From contig NC_084482.1 in the NCBI RefSeq assembly GCF_030035675.1, positions 231,913,943 to 231,977,942 on the forward strand: 64,000 bases of DNA, in the 5' to 3' direction. Origin of the DNA: Rhineura floridana (lineage: Eukaryota > Chordata > Lepidosauria > Squamata > Rhineuridae). How positions within the stretch are numbered: the stretch's first letter is position 1; the number at the start of each line of letters is the position of its first letter. This document shows positions 53,930 to 64,000 of the stretch, piece after piece. The notes below the pieces were generated by a model. It ran no database searches and was not told the origin of the DNA. It worked only from the letters and a program-made list of their open reading frames with translations. The position numbers were made by a program, and so were the translations under genes.

Positions 53930-55055
53930 CAGATTCTTTCATGGAATATCATGGGATGGAACAACAAATCCCATGACGCTGAATGGTCATTATACCTACA
54001 AAAATTTAAGATCATATGTTTACAAGAAACATGGCTTCCCGCAGAAGATGCACCATTTCTCCGAGGCTACCGAGTTTTTAATATACCGGCAATAAAAATC
54101 AAAAACAAAGGGAGAACAAGCGGGGGCCTTACTACATTAATCTCGGTGGATTTACTGCTGGAGTCTGAGATACTACCCTGCGGTGATTCACAATATGCCT
54201 TACCTGTAAGACTATTTGATGAGAAGTTTGGCTCACTTATATGCATAAACATCTACTTCCCACCTAAAATAGCTCGAATGGAATCAGCGTGGGAACACCT
54301 TTCAGACATAGAGCGAAATAAGGAAACAACATCCACAATCCCATTTCATTCTTTGTGGGGACTTTAACCCCAGACTAGGCCAAATAAGTACATGGACGGA
54401 AGTCACTTCGAACTTTGATCCTTTCCCATCCCCAGTCATAGAAATCAGGTCATCGCAAGACATATTCACCAACAAGCAAGGACGTTGGCTAGCAGAGTTC
54501 TTGAAACTGTCATCCCTCCATAGTCCACATGGCTCTGAAAAGGACTCTTCTAATGGAACACACACATATATGACCAGTAGAGGGGCAAGTGTAATCGATT
54601 ACATGTTTATTTCGATGCCCCTTTACTCAGAGGTCACTGGGTTCAAAGTAGACAACAGGCCAAAGAGTGATCACTTTCCCCTATTGCTGTCTTTAAAAAT
54701 GCCCCCTCCCAGCCTTCCTCCTAAAAAGCTCGTGAGGGATGGGTGCTTACTAACAGAACGGAGAAAGCCCTGGTCTCAAGAGGTACATACCTCTATTGAC
54801 CATCTCCTGACAAGTTCCCAACTTCAAGTCCTCAAACAAAATCTTATAAATGACTCTGGTGAAGCCTTGGCCCACTATCAAAACATAACTCAAGCCCTAA
54901 GACCAAAATTAATAAAGATACACTTACAGGAGCCACACAGATATTGGGCCAAGTCATGGTTTGACAGAGATTGCAAAAAGGCCAGGAAACAGTTAATGAA
55001 ATATGCAAGGGGTTTTTTACGAGATCCGACAAACTTTACTCGAATAACTTTAGTG
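53930..55055 (+). pseudogene. Unplaced LINE ORF2, APE endonuclease
   Basis: Two frames. 53951-54367 starts within ILSWNIMGWNNKSHDAEW and has IICLQETWLPAED (catalytic Glu), SGGLTTLISV and ICINIYFPP. After a frameshift near 54355 come ILCGDFNPRLGQ, then GASVIDYMFIS and KSDHFPLLLSL (54501-55160), supplying the remaining active-site Asp and His. The EN nicks target DNA for target-primed reverse transcription. The linker is cut by the L2 at 55056. Confidence 0.82.
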
Positions 55056-55061
55056 TCACTC

Positions 55062-55092
<31 letters not shown>

Positions 55093-56022
55093 TTAATTTC
55101 TGTGTCGCCTGTCTGGCCAATGGCCACTCTAGGCGACATACAGCAGTTAAAACACAATAAGATAAAATACAATAGTACAATAGAAAAACAATAGAAAAAC
55201 AATACAGCAGCAGACAATGATATTAAAACAGGGTATTAAAACAGGATAGGAGGCAATTCAATCCAGTAATTAACCCTCCCCGGAAATCCCAAAGGCCTGT
55301 TGAAAGAGCCAGGTCTTTAAGGCTGTACGAAATGTATTTAGGGAAGAGGCATGCCGGAGATCTTGTGGGAGGGAGTTCCAGAGGGTGGGGGCCTCCACTG
55401 AGAATGCCCTCTCTCTAGTACCCGCCAACCTGGCTGTTTTTGTCGGCGGGATTGAGAGAAGGCCCTGTGTGGCTGATCTTGTCGGGCGGCATAATTGGTG
55501 GCGTTGAAGGCGCTCCGTAAGATAAACTGGGCCGAGACCATATAGGGATTTAAAGGTTAATACCAACACCTTGAATTGGGCCCGGAAAACAACTGGAAGC
55601 CAGTGTAGATCGAACAACACTGGTGTGATGTGATCCCGGCGGCGACTATTCGTAAGTAGTCGAGCCGCCGCATTTTGTATAAGTTGTAGTTTCCGGACCG
55701 TTTTCAAGGGTAACCCCACGTAGAGTGCATTACAGTAATCCAAACGAGAGGTGACCAGGGCGTGTACTACCAGTGGGAGCTGATGAACAGGAAGGTAGGG
55801 TTGCAGCCTTCGTATGAGGTGTAGTTGATACCAGGCTGCCCGGCTCACTGCCGAAATCTGAGCCTCCATGGACAGCCTGGAATCAAGTACAACCCCAAGG
55901 CTGCGGACCTGGTCCTTCAGGGGTAAACTCACCCCATTGAACTTCAAGTCAACTTCTCCCAACCTTCTTTTGTCCCCCACAAGCAGCACCTCGGTCTTAT
56001 CAGGGTTCAGCTTCAGCTTGAT
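55056..56022 (-). mobile_element. L2 LINE 3' half nested in unplaced LINE
   Basis: (TAA)n at the low-coordinate end. Frame 55270-56097 is open on the minus strand: LKLNPDKTEVLLVGD, LPLKDQVRSLGVVLDSRLSM, LVTSRLDYCNALYVGLPLK, FDLHWLPVVFRAQFK, LFQQAFGISGEG stop. No stop over about 250 codons. 5'-truncated at the LNPDKTE block. Confidence 0.92.
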
Positions 56023-58195
56023 CAAGATCAAGTTATAAGCAGTTGTTAACACAGAAAAAGAACTCATTTGCCAGAACCGGCTGGCTCTCTCTTGCACAAG
56101 CGGTTAAGGACAAAAACGAGAGTAAGTTCTGGGATTTGATATCTAGAGGGACAAACTGACCCCGAGAGCCTTGTCAGATTACAGCAATACAATGGCTCGA
56201 TTACTATGTCGGTCATAATAATCAACAAATTACATCACACCCCCTGCCCCTCCCACGGCAGGAGACATCAATGCCTCACTGGCCAACAGTCTCACCACTT
56301 TTAATTAAGGACTTAATCTCTTCTCTCAAACAAGGGAAGGCCCCTGGTGAGGACATGATACCCCCAGAAACTTATAAAAACTTCCCAGACTGGTGGGCTC
56401 CTGTCTTGGCCAAGCTTTTCACACACATAAACATCTCAGACATTCTTCCAGTTGGTTGGAATATGAGTATAATCATCCCAATATACAAAAAGGGTGATCG
56501 CTCAGACCCGAATAATTATCGTCCTATAAGCCTGATAGATATTGGAGCTAAACTGTACGCAAAATTTCTTATGATGAAACTAGAGGAGTGGGAGGAGGAA
56601 AATCAGATAATCTGCCCTGAACAAGCAGGATTTAGGAAAGGCTGTAGCACTATAGATCACTGCGCTACTCTTTCCTTCCTAGCAAAAAAATCAATACAAG
56701 GCCCGACAAAACGTTTATACGTAGCCTTTGTAGATCTAGCGGCTGCGATTGATTCAATAGATAGACCAAGACTATGGGAGAAAGTTAAAAATTCCAAAAT
56801 AGATAGATGTCTTCTATTCTTGATAAAATCATTATACTCTAACACCAGCTCCAGAGTCAGAGTGGGCCCAACAGGCTCCCCGACAGACCCTTTTTTAATA
56901 ACTAAAGGAGTTAAACAGGGATGTCCCTTGGCCCCATTCTTATTTAACTTCTATTTAAACGATATTGTATCGGCAGTCTCGGGAATGGACCTTTTCCCCC
57001 CTTCTTTGGGTCAAAGGAAAGTTTCCCTCATGTTATACGAAGACGATATGGTTTTATTGTCAATAACCTGCAACGGACTCAGAAGGGCTCTACTAAAGCT
57101 ATCATCATATTGTGTCACCGAAAAACTACAGATTAACTGCTCCAAAACAAAAATCATGGTATTTGGCAAAAGGTCACCAATGCACAAATGGTCAATCAAC
57201 GGTCACCCAATCGAACTTTTAAATATCTTGGTGTCCATTTCTCCGATTCCCTTTCTTGGAGAAAGCATATAGAGTGCACTAAACTGGCCGCACTTAGAGT
57301 TAGTGGAACTATCCTGAACTTCTATCGCTCAGTAGGTGGCAACCTAGTCTCCCCGGCTTTAAAAATATTTCAAGCCAAAGTTGTTCCTATGATGCAATAT
57401 GGAGCACCTATTTGGGGATGGGAAAACCCTCTACTTGACCAATTAGAGATAGTTCAAAACAAATTTCTAAAAAAACTTCTGCTTCTACCATCAGCGACCC
57501 CAGCGGCGCTAATTTGGGCCGAGACAGGGATTTCATCAGTTAGGGCAAAAATTCATTCAACCCTGGTAAATTACTGGAAGGCGAATAAGCAATCTTCCCC
57601 AAGGCAAATTTTGAAAATCAGCTCAATAAGTGTATGGTCGGACAAATTTTGGTCTGCCCAACTAACAAAAATTTGCCAACTTTACCACATAGACCCTAAA
57701 GCCCTACAAGACCCTTCTAACAAAACCAGCTTCACCGAGGTTCTTCTCCGGCATGATAGGCTAACTATAATAAATTCTAATTTCACACGATGGTATAGTC
57801 TTTTCAAATCAGATCAAACCAAAGCGAACTATTTAGATTTTCTTACAGCAGTAAATCTTCGTCACGCCTTCACAGCTTTGAGATTTCAATCGATGCCTTC
57901 GGCATACTTGACTGGCAGATATAACGGGACCCCCCGTGCCCAAAGACTGTGCATCTGTGACACTCCCAAGGTGGAAGATCTTCCACACTACTTGCTAGAA
58001 TGCTCCCTATACAAACACCCCCGGTCAAAATTCCTGGACGAGGCGCTGACACATGCGCCTGTAGACCTACTCTCGCGTATTTCCTTCCTTCTCTCAGACA
58101 GGGACCCAGGCATTACATACAGGGTAGCTTTATTTGCCCTAGCAGCGCAGAAATTACAGAAGAAACGTATAGAGGAACTAGGACTTACTGTCTAG
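56023..58195 (+). pseudogene. Unplaced LINE ORF2, RT and C-terminus
   Basis: Reading resumes as YKQLLTQKKNSFARTGWLSL; a stop (RGTN stop) lies near 56160. The RT is open at 56271-57272: GKAPGEDMIPPETYKN, DPNNYRPISLIDIGAKLYAK, QAGFRKGCSTIDHC, FVDLAAAIDSIDRPRLW, GVKQGCPLAPFLF and LMLYEDDMVLLS, where the usual YADD is YEDD. A frameshift near 57200 leads to 57188-58195: FKYLGVHFSDSLSWRKHIE, then the C-terminal CICDTPKVEDLPHYLLEC zinc-binding pattern and stop TAG. No RNase H seen. About three breaks in ORF2 overall. Confidence 0.85.
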
Positions 58196-58398
58196 ATAAT
58201 ATATGTTGCTATACTGATAGTTATAATAACAATGATTTTAATTGTATTTTAAAAATGTTTACCTGATAGAAAATGTACCATTTATTTTATAGTAATAATA
58301 TTTAAGATCCCAATTGTAATTTTAAAATGATTCACCTCATTAAGTGTATGACCTGTTAGAGGCCTATGGCCAGACAGTAATAAATGATTATGATGATG

Positions 58399-59022
58399 GG
58401 TCCGTCTGTTCCGGACGATATTACACAGGTGAGGGTGAGGAGGGAGAAGCTTCAGCTCCTCAAAGGGCCCCATGACACAGCTAAGCATGTGGGCTCTTGC
58501 TGAGAGGAAGGGCGGGATATAAATTAAATAATAAATAAATAAATCTACTTGCTGAGGTCTCCTCCTCTTCTTTGGGTTCCTGCATCACCGGATCTTCTCC
58601 TCCTTCCCAACAGGAAATGAGGTCTGGTTCTTTAAAAAAAAAACAAATCAGGCAAGATTAGTTATTTTTGACCACAAAGTATTTGGGAATTCCAAATCAA
58701 ATCTGAACGCTCAAAACATTTTGAACGAGAGCAAAGGGGTGAAGCCTTGCCAACAGCACGCAACTCGGGCCACGTGCTTTGAGTGCTGTGGAGCCAGTTC
58801 TGTGGAGTTCTCTTCCCTTTGAAGTGAAACAAGCCCAGATGTTGTTACGCTTTCCAAGTTTGTTGGAAGCTTTTTGTCCTCCCCCCCAAAAAAATCTTAA
58901 TTACTGTATTTATGATCCTTATTAGATCTTATATTTTGTTTTTTATATATATATTATTTTCCGGCGAAGTTTGGCTTTTTTGGAAATGGTAAGCTGCTGT
59001 GTGGAAGAAGTTCCTCGAAAAG
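58399..59022. other. L2 tail and unassigned DNA
   Basis: 58485-58545 is an L2-type plus-strand tail (GCTGAGAGGAAGGGCGGGAT). The rest holds no supported gene. An AT-rich L2-like 3' UTR at about 58850-59022 hosts the next insertion. Confidence 0.45.
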
Positions 59023-59126
59023 AAAATGGAAATGGACTGCCTTCAAGTCGATCCCAACTTATGGCAACCCTATGAATAGGGTTTTCATGTTAAGAGGTAT
59101 TCAGAGGTGATTTGCCATTGCCTTCT
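59023..59126. mobile_element. 104-bp SINE-like element
   Basis: Flanked by TCGAAAAG at 59015-59022 and 59127-59134, a clean 8-bp target duplication. It contains CAAGTCGATCCCAACTTATG, the ACCCTATGAATAGGGT palindrome and TATTCAGAGGTGATTTGCCA. The left half is the inverse of the BovB 3' end, suggesting a BovB-mobilised element. Confidence 0.65.
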
Positions 59127-59319
59127 TCGAAAAGTGAGGTATAAATTTTTAAATAAACCAATAAATATGCTGTAGAATGTGTCTTGGGTTTAAAAAGGGT
59201 TCATATAAAAACCTGTGCAAAACCTGAGCTGTGTAGCTTTGCCAGATAATATCTGTGCTGAGAAGCTTCTAGCTCCATTTGATGCAGGGCTTAATGAGAA
59301 CCATTAAGGAACCAAAACG
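59127..59319. other. L2-type tail remnant, otherwise nothing
   Basis: GTGAGGTATAAATTTTTAAATAAACC continues the interrupted L2-like tail. The rest is unassigned. Confidence 0.4.
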
Positions 59320-62300
59320 GACCAAAAGAGAAGGAACACAAACTCTGGCAAAAGAAATGCAAGAAGACAATAAGGGATGCTAAAAAGAATTTGAGGAGCA
59401 CATTGCTAAGAACATAAAAACCAACAACAAAAAATTCTATCAATACATTCAAAGCAGGAGACCATCCAGGGAGGCGACTGGACCCTTGGATGATAAGGGA
59501 GTCAAAGGTGTACTAAAGAACGATAAGGAGATTGCAGAGAAGCTAAATGAATTCCTTGCATCTGTCTTCACAGTGGAAGATATGGGGCAGATCCCTGAAC
59601 TAACATTTGCAGGAAGGGATTCTGAGGAACTGAGACAAATAGTGGTAACGAGAGAGGAAGTTCTAGGCTTAATGGACAATATAAAAACTGACAAATCACC
59701 GGGCCCGGATGGCATCCACCCGAGAGTTCTCAAAGAACTCAAAGGTGAAATTGCTGATCTGCTAACTAAAATATGTAACTTGTCCCTCGGGACCTCCTCT
59801 GTGCCTGAGGACTGGAAAGTGGCCAATGTAACGCCAATCTTCAAAAAGGGATCCAGAGGGGATCCCGGAAATTACAGGCCAGTTAGCTTAACTTCTGTCC
59901 CAGGAAAACTGGTAGGAAGTATTATTAAAGCTAGATTAACTAAGCACATAGAAGAACAAGCTTTGCTGAAGCAGAGCCAGCATGGCTTCTGCAAGGGAAT
60001 GTCCTGTCTCAGTAACCTATTATTTATTTTATTTATTTATTTATTTATTTCATTTATAAACCGCCCATAGCTAGTAGCTCTCTGGGCGGTGACCAAAACA
60101 GGATTAAAATACAATATTACAATAAAATCAATAACAAATAGCAGCAAGTTAAACTAAAAACGTTAAATATGAAACATTGAACATTAAAATGCCTGGGAGT
60201 ATAGCCAGGTCTTAACCTGGCGCCTAAAAGAAAGTACCGTAGGCGCCAGGCGTATCTCCTCAGGTAGGCTGTTCTACAGTTCGGGGGCCACCACAGAAAA
60301 GGCCCTAGATCTAATAACAATCCTCCGGGCATCCTGATGAGTTGGTACCCAGAGGAGGGCCTTGGATACTGAACGAAGTGGATGGGTAGGTTCATAGCGG
60401 GAGAGGCGTTCCACAAGGTATTGCAGTCCCACACCGTGTAAGGCTTTATAGGTCAAAACCAGCACCTTGAATCTGGCTCGGAAACAGATAGGTAGCCAGT
60501 GCAAACAGGCCAGGACAGGTGTTATATGCGCGGACCGATGGGTCCTTGTCAACAACCTGGCTGCCGCGTTTTGCACTAGCTGAAGTTTCCGAACAGTCTT
60601 CAAGGGCAGCCCTACGTAGAGCGCATTACAGTAATCCAATCTAGAAGTTACCTGAGCGTGAACAACTGAGGCGAGATCGTCACTGTCCAGATAGGGGCGT
60701 AGTTGGGCTACTAAGCAAAGATGGTAAAACGCATTCCGTGCCACCGAGGCCACTTGAGCCGCAAGCGACAAGGAAGGGTGAAAAAGGACCCCCAAACTAC
60801 GAACCTGTTCTTTCAAGGGGAGTGTAACCCCATCTAGAACAGGATGAACATCCACCATCTGGGCAGGTAAAGAGCTCACCAACAGTGTCTCAGTCTTGTC
60901 TGGATTGAGTTTCAGTTTATTAGCTCTCATCCAGTCCATTATCACGGTCAGGCAACGGTTCAGCACATCAACAGCCTCACCTGAAGAAGGTGAAAAGGAG
61001 AAGTAGAGCTGCGTGTCATCAGCGTACTGATGGCAACGCACTCCAAAACTCCTGATGACCGCACCCAGAGGCTGCATGTAGATGTTAAAGAGCATGGGGG
61101 ACAAAACCGACCCCTGAAGGACTCCACAATGGAGAGTCCAGGGTGTCGAGCAATGTTCCCCAAGCACTACCTTCTGGCGATGATCCGCTAAGTAGGAGCA
61201 GAGCCACTGCCAAGCAGTGCCCCCAACTCCCAACTCCGCGAGCCTCCCCAGAAGGATACCATGGTCGATGGTATCAAACGCCACTGAGAGATCAAGGAGA
61301 ATCAACAGAGTCACACTCCCCCTGTCCCTCTCCCGACAAAGGTCATCATACAGGGCGACCAAGGCTGTTTCAGTGCCAAAACCGGACCTAAAACCGGATT
61401 GAAACGGATCCAGATAATCGGTTTCATCCAAAAGTGCCTGGGAGTGTCAACAAGCATATAGATAGAGATGATCCCATGGACATAGTGTACTTAGACGTTC
61501 AAAAAGCATTTGACAAGGTACTTCACCAAAGACTTTTGAGGAATAAGAGGAGAGGTCCTCTTGTGGATAAGCAATTGGTTAAGAAGCAGAAAGCAGAGAC
61601 TAGGAATAAACGGACAGTTCTCCCAATGGAGGGCTATAGAAAGTGGACTCCCTCAAGGATCAGTATTGGGACCTGTACTTTTCAACTTGTTCATTAACGA
61701 CCTAGAATTAGGAGTGAGCAGTGAAGTGGCCAAGTTTGCTGATGACACTAAATTGTTCAGGGTTGTTAAAACAAAAAGGGATTGCGAAGAGCTCCAAAAA
61801 GACCTCTCCAAACTGAGTGAATGGGCGGAAAAATGGCAAATGCAATTCAATATAACAAGTGTAAAATTATGCATATTGGAGCAAAAAATCTTAATTTCAC
61901 ATATACGCTCATGGGGTCTGAATTGGCGGTGACCAACCAGGAGAGAGACCTCAGGGTTATAGTGGACAGCATGATGAAAATTTCGACCCAGTGTGCGGCA
62001 GCTGTGAAAAAGGCAAATTCCATGCTGGAGATAATTAGGAAAGTTATTGAAAATAAAACAGCCGATATCATAATGCCTTTGTATAAATCTATGGTGCGGC
62101 CGCATTTGGAATACTGTGTACAGTTCTGGTCACCTCATCTCAAAAAGGATATTATAGAGCTGGAAAAGGTTCAGAAGAGGGCAACCAGAATGATCAAGGG
62201 GATGGAGCGACTCCCTTACGAGGAAAGGTTGCAGCATTTGGGGCTTTTTAGTTTAGAGAAAAGGCGGGTCAGAGGAGACATGACAGAAGTGTATAAAATT

Positions 62301-62637
62301 ATGCATGGCATTGAGAAAGTGGATAGAGAAAAGTTCTTCTCCCTCTCTCATAATACTAGAACTCGTGGACATTCAAAGAAGCTGAATGTTGGAAGATTCA
62401 GGACAGACAAAAGGAAGTACTTCTTTACTCAGCGCATAGTTAAACTATGGAATTTGCTCCCACAGGATGCAGTAATGGCCACCAGCTTGGACGGCTTTAA
62501 AAGAAGATTAGACAAATTCATGGAGGACAGGGCTATCAATGGCTACTAGCCATGATGGCTGTGCTCTGGCACCCTAGTCAGAGGCAGCATGCTTCTGAAA
62601 ACCAGTTGCCGGGAGCCTCAGGAGGGGAGAGTGTTCT
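59320..62637 (+). mobile_element. CR1-A LINE split by L2
   Basis: The left part (59320-60019) encodes the EN-RT linker and RT start (GVKGVLKNDKEIAEKLNEFL, SPGPDGIHPRVLKELKGEI, RPVSLTSVPGKLVGSII). The right part (61442-62637) encodes the rest: VNKHIDRDDPMDIVYLDVQK, FADDTKLFRVV, and 61821-62549 to EDRAINGY stop, then 3' UTR. A small loss near 61540 and a one-base shift near 61855 break the frame. The 3' end is cut by the L1-like insertion at 62638. Confidence 0.92.
60020..61441 (-). mobile_element. L2 LINE nested in CR1-A
   Basis: Tail TTTATTTATTT at 60020. Frame 60274-61431 is open for about 385 codons on the minus strand: DETDYLDPFQSGFRSGFGTE, LLDLSVAFDTIDHGILLGRL, CHQYADDTQLYFSF with YADD, LNPDKTETLLVSSLPAQ, LHWLPICFRARFK, SVVAPEL stop; the C-terminus continues in another frame. 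5'-truncated at the RT. About 10 bases of CR1-A are missing at the insertion site. Confidence 0.93.
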
Positions 62638-64000
62638 GACTTCCCAGAAGGATCCCTCCGCCTGTGCAGCTCTGAGACGGACCTCCGTCTTGGATGAAAC
62701 TTTTTCAGTAATAAATCCAGTCAGAAAGTGTTTTTTTTGACTGGGGATAATTTCTTCCGGATAAGGAAGAAACGTGAGATTTCCCACACAGCTTTGTTGT
62801 GATTGTTGGAGACTGGAATTCGTCAGAATTGTCTGTGAAAGAAGGTCTTCCAGCTGCTCGGACAGAGCAAGGATTTATAGCCAGCTCAGCTGAAAAAGTG
62901 ACCCGTTTTTTTTCCCTTAAAAAAACAACGGATTAACAGGCAAGAATTCTCCTGTCTATGCTTATCACTTTCTTATCTATACAGCTAAAGAGATTTGTCA
63001 AAGACTCAGCAATTAAGATAACCTGGGTGAGCCAAAACTTTCCTTCTTTTTTACTCACGGAATTAAGGGGGAGGAAAATAAAAATAGCCTATCTTTTTGT
63101 TATTGCAAAAAGCTGACATGGAAAAAAGCTTTATAAAGATTTCAACGGATGAGGGGTTTCTGATTGGAAGAGATTTTTGATTTATAAGACTTTTGTGTGA
63201 TATATGTCTGGGACTACTTTTTGATCTACTTGGGGGGTTTTGGGGGGGGGTTTGACGAATCTGCTCATTCTTTCTGCTACTAGTTATTTGGACGCTGTGA
63301 ACTAAAGCTGTTTTTGCACTTCTGGGCATATAAGAGATAAGAGCTGTCTAGAGTGTGACGTAAGTTGGTTTGAAAGATTAACTCCTTTGTAACTGGATAA
63401 AGAAATAAACTGCTTTTTGCTTGGGACATTGAAAATTGAAGGAGTTTTGTTCCTTTGGTTTTAAGAATGACAATTAAGAAGATTATGGATGTAGAAGAAG
63501 GAACTTTATCTTTAGACATGTTTCAGAAAATAATGAATGGGATTAAGTCAATAAAACAAGAACTGAGAAATAATAGACAAACGTTGAAAATTGAATTTGA
63601 AGAAATGAGACAGGAGCTGAAAGAAATTCAGGATTCTATGAAAAAGGAGAATAAAGATAGATCTGGAAAATCAAAAAAGGATGAAAGAGAAATTAAAGGC
63701 AAGGTTCAAACTATGGAGATTGGATTAAATATGGACATGGAAAAAGATTTGGATTCCCTGGCTGTGATGGATCCTGGAGACAAATATTATGGTTTGGAAC
63801 TCAGCGCTGTCTCTGAAGGAATTGAAGAGATTGGAGATAAAGATATTATCGGTTCAAAAAAATTCCTGGACTGGAAGGATTTGATGGAACTTGAAATGGA
63901 GAAAGTTAACAGAATTAATCCCTGTTCTGTGTCAATGGAAAAATCTTCAAGAGATGTGCTAATGTATCATGTAAAAAAGAGGAGCAGAGATGTGGCTTTG
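62638..64000 (+). mobile_element. L1-like (ORF1-only family) copy, runs off window
   Basis: It begins GACTTCCCAGAAGGATCC, as the copy at 11951 does, with the same leader (differing by small indels and a G-rich stretch near 63230) and ORF1 from 63467. Whether ORF2 or the 248-bp units follow cannot be seen. It is inserted in the CR1-A 3' UTR. Confidence 0.9.
63467..64000 (+). CDS. L1-type ORF1, partial at window end
   Basis: Open from ATG 63467 (MTIKKIMDVEEGTLSLDMFQ) for 178 codons to the window edge with no stop. It aligns residue by residue with the 12754 protein through the coiled coil, the DPGDKYYGLELSAVSEGIEE segment and the C-terminal SSRDVLMYHVKKRSRDVAL. About 20 substitutions and no indels separate them. 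The C-terminal 50 residues lie outside the window. Confidence 0.85.
   Translation, partial: MTIKKIMDVEEGTLSLDMFQKIMNGIKSIKQELRNNRQTLKIEFEEMRQELKEIQDSMKKENKDRSGKSKKDEREIKGKVQTMEIGLNMDMEKDLDSLAVMDPGDKYYGLELSAVSEGIEEIGDKDIIGSKKFLDWKDLMELEMEKVNRINPCSVSMEKSSRDVLMYHVKKRSRDVAL

Larger units (their letters stand above)
51656..58398 (+). mobile_element. Near full-length APE-type LINE of unplaced clade
   Basis: It has a leader (51656-51839), ORF1 in two overlapping frames (51840-53791), an APE endonuclease and RT with a C-terminal CxC...H...C motif to 58195, and a 3' UTR ending TAATAAATGATTATGATGAT. RT blocks (KQGCPLAPFLFNFYLNDI, YGAPIWG, VQNKFLKKLLLLPSATPAAL) differ from the CR1, L2, BovB and L1 copies in the window. 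I/Vingi-like or RTEX-like placement is possible but not decided. An L2 is nested at 55056-56022. Confidence 0.8.

Noticed and set aside
58550-58610. Minus-strand exon-like stretch (GDPVMQEPKEEEETSAS) resembling a ZNF linker exon
   Set aside because: Too short, splice sites ambiguous, and no other ZNF exon nearby. Worth a look only if transcripts exist.

Overview
The window reads as repeat-dense, gene-poor DNA of a squamate reptile, most likely a lizard. Four LINE lineages sit side by side (CR1, L2, RTE-BovB and L1-like). BovB matches are abundant and close, short squamate-type repeats are present, and there is a small C2H2 zinc-finger (ZNF) locus. Species is not determinable here. I call two CR1 families CR1-A (3' end of TTCTTATG repeats) and CR1-B (3' end of ATTCTATG repeats).

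0-20.6 kb is a mosaic of nested LINEs: CR1-A, L2 and CR1-B remnants; a broken hAT transposon (about 5.1-8.1 kb); L2 and BovB pieces; and a complete L1-like insertion that carries only ORF1 (11951-14369), bounded by a 20-bp target-site duplication. 20.6-40.9 kb is a shattered ZNF locus. It holds two paralogous first-exon regions in opposite orientation, a broken KRAB exon, two terminal zinc-finger exons on the minus strand (about 31.9-32.9 and 37.3-40.5 kb), and an inverted duplication of intron sequence. It is cut by CR1, BovB and L1-like insertions and by a striking 2.3-kb palindromic element with satellite-like arms (20734-23033). A retroviral envelope fragment and a possible solo LTR are fossils here.

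40.9-48.4 kb is a BovB copy apparently split by a near full-length CR1-A element. That element has duplicated 5' leader units, an intact esterase-type ORF1 and a decayed ORF2. 48.6-51.7 kb is an L2 copy cut cleanly by a CR1-B with an open reverse-transcriptase ORF. 51.7-58.4 kb is a near full-length APE-type LINE that I cannot place in a clade. Its ORF1 has a PCNA-binding-like motif and a five-copy 81-bp coding repeat. 59.3-64 kb is another CR1-A cut by an L2, followed by a second ORF1-only-type L1 copy that runs off the end.

Functional host coding capacity is limited to the ZNF exons. The most novel items are the palindromic element, the ORF1 architecture of the unplaced LINE, the ORF1-only L1, and a ZNF gene whose finger array is ended by a CR1 insertion.
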